Assembly (NCBI RefSeq): GCF_000739775.1 | Contig: NZ_BBJH01000004.1 | Span: forward strand, 212,607 to 276,606 | Direction of reading: 5' to 3' | Source of the DNA: Paraburkholderia heleia NBRC 101817 | GTDB taxonomy: Bacteria > Pseudomonadota > Gammaproteobacteria > Burkholderiales > Burkholderiaceae | Length of the DNA: 64,000 nt | Shown: positions 63,855 to 64,000 of the stretch, piece after piece | How the letters are laid out: every line of letters begins with the position of its first letter | How positions within the stretch are numbered: the first letter of the stretch is position 1 | The notes under the pieces: model-generated | Told to the model about the DNA's origin: nothing | What the model saw: only the letters and a program-made list of their open reading frames with translations | The model's database searches: none | Program-made: the position numbers and the translations under genes

Positions 63855-64000
63855 GCTTTGCATGGGACCCGAGTAAGACGCTAAAGCGTCAACTCTGGTC
63901 GACAGCTTTGCATGGGACCCGAGTAAGACGCTAAAGCGTCAACTCTGGTCGACAGCTTTGCATGGGACCCGAGTAAGACGCTAAAGCGTCAACTCTGGTC
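63855..64000 (+). repeat. Perfect 50-bp tandem repeat with an internal palindrome, at least three copies
   Basis: Units start at 63855, 63905 and 63955 (the third is cut at base 46 by the window end) and show no mismatch. Each contains the palindrome GACGCTAAAGCGTC at positions 24-37 of the unit (63878-63891 in copy 1). This is flanked by GACC and GAGT on the left and ACTC and GGTC on the right, giving a bulged stem of about 37 nt. The period is not a multiple of three, so it is not a protein repeat. There are no variable spacers. Confidence 0.95.

Larger units (their letters stand above)
63684..64000. other. Right-edge intergenic region: terminator, -10 box and 50-bp repeats
   Basis: 317 bp with no gene in the window. 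In order: a terminator stem (63736-63767), a perfect TATAAT at 63812-63817 without a clear -35, the hairpin CCCGC-GAAA-GCGGG at 63842-63855, and the tandem repeat array running past the window end. Confidence 0.7.

Noticed and set aside
63855..64000. Reading the 50-bp repeats as a CRISPR array
   Set aside because: Every base of the unit repeats, so there are no unique spacers, and no cas gene is present.

Overview
The window is chromosomal DNA from a high-GC betaproteobacterium of the Burkholderiaceae, most likely Paraburkholderia or Burkholderia. The evidence is third-position GC bias, the joined fab / rpoE-mucABD / lepA-lepB-rnc-era-recO-pdxJ-acpS blocks, an EF-P with Arg32 next to an EarP rhamnosyltransferase gene, and GTG/TTG starts. 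It is mostly core genome. I see no insertion sequence, phage, plasmid or CRISPR array.

Layout. 1-7.3 kb: a partial Ala/Pro/Lys-rich protein, a UvrD-like helicase with a LexA-like box over its promoter, a protein of unknown function, the AzlCD branched-chain amino-acid exporter with an AraC regulator, CreA, two identical tRNA-Asn genes and ferredoxin FdxA. 7.5-16.3 kb: pncB, an orphan lutC, a 2-hydroxyacid dehydrogenase and rmuC on the plus strand. Facing them are a GNAT enzyme, a small membrane protein and the molybdenum-cofactor genes moaA-mobA-moeA. 16.4-25.2 kb: rne and rluC diverge across an 882-bp gap; rluC is followed by a HAD phosphatase, a Rieske protein and an S49 protease, which face an RsmI-like methylase and a Maf protein. 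25.2-32.6 kb: yceD-rpmF-plsX-fabH-fabD-fabG-acpP-fabF, cut into transcription units by intrinsic terminators. 32.6-37.5 kb: the envelope-stress locus rpoE-rseA-rseB-mucD. 37.6-46.1 kb: lepA-lepB-rnc-era-recO-pdxJ-acpS-nagZ. 46.2-50.3 kb: an orphan sigma-54 response regulator, a CsbD-like protein, efp and earP. 50.5-54.2 kb: uvrC, pgsA and a tRNA-Gly/Gly/Cys operon. 54.2-57.2 kb: a DUF2164 protein, an ElaA-like acetyltransferase and a copper/cytochrome-oxidase assembly group (CtaG, PCuAC, Sco). 57.5-63.7 kb: trehalose synthesis (otsB, otsA), an ABC exporter and a GT4 glycosyltransferase.

The least explained element is at the right edge. A perfect 50-bp tandem repeat, at least three copies and cut by the window end, follows the glycosyltransferase terminator. 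Each unit encodes a bulged hairpin around a 14-bp palindrome. I do not recognise it. Other points of interest are a 14-bp perfect hairpin just before rnc, a terminator inside the lepA leader, a 9-bp-periodic GTAAC/GTTAC array upstream of rpoE, and unusual low-complexity extensions in RNase III, RecO and UvrC.
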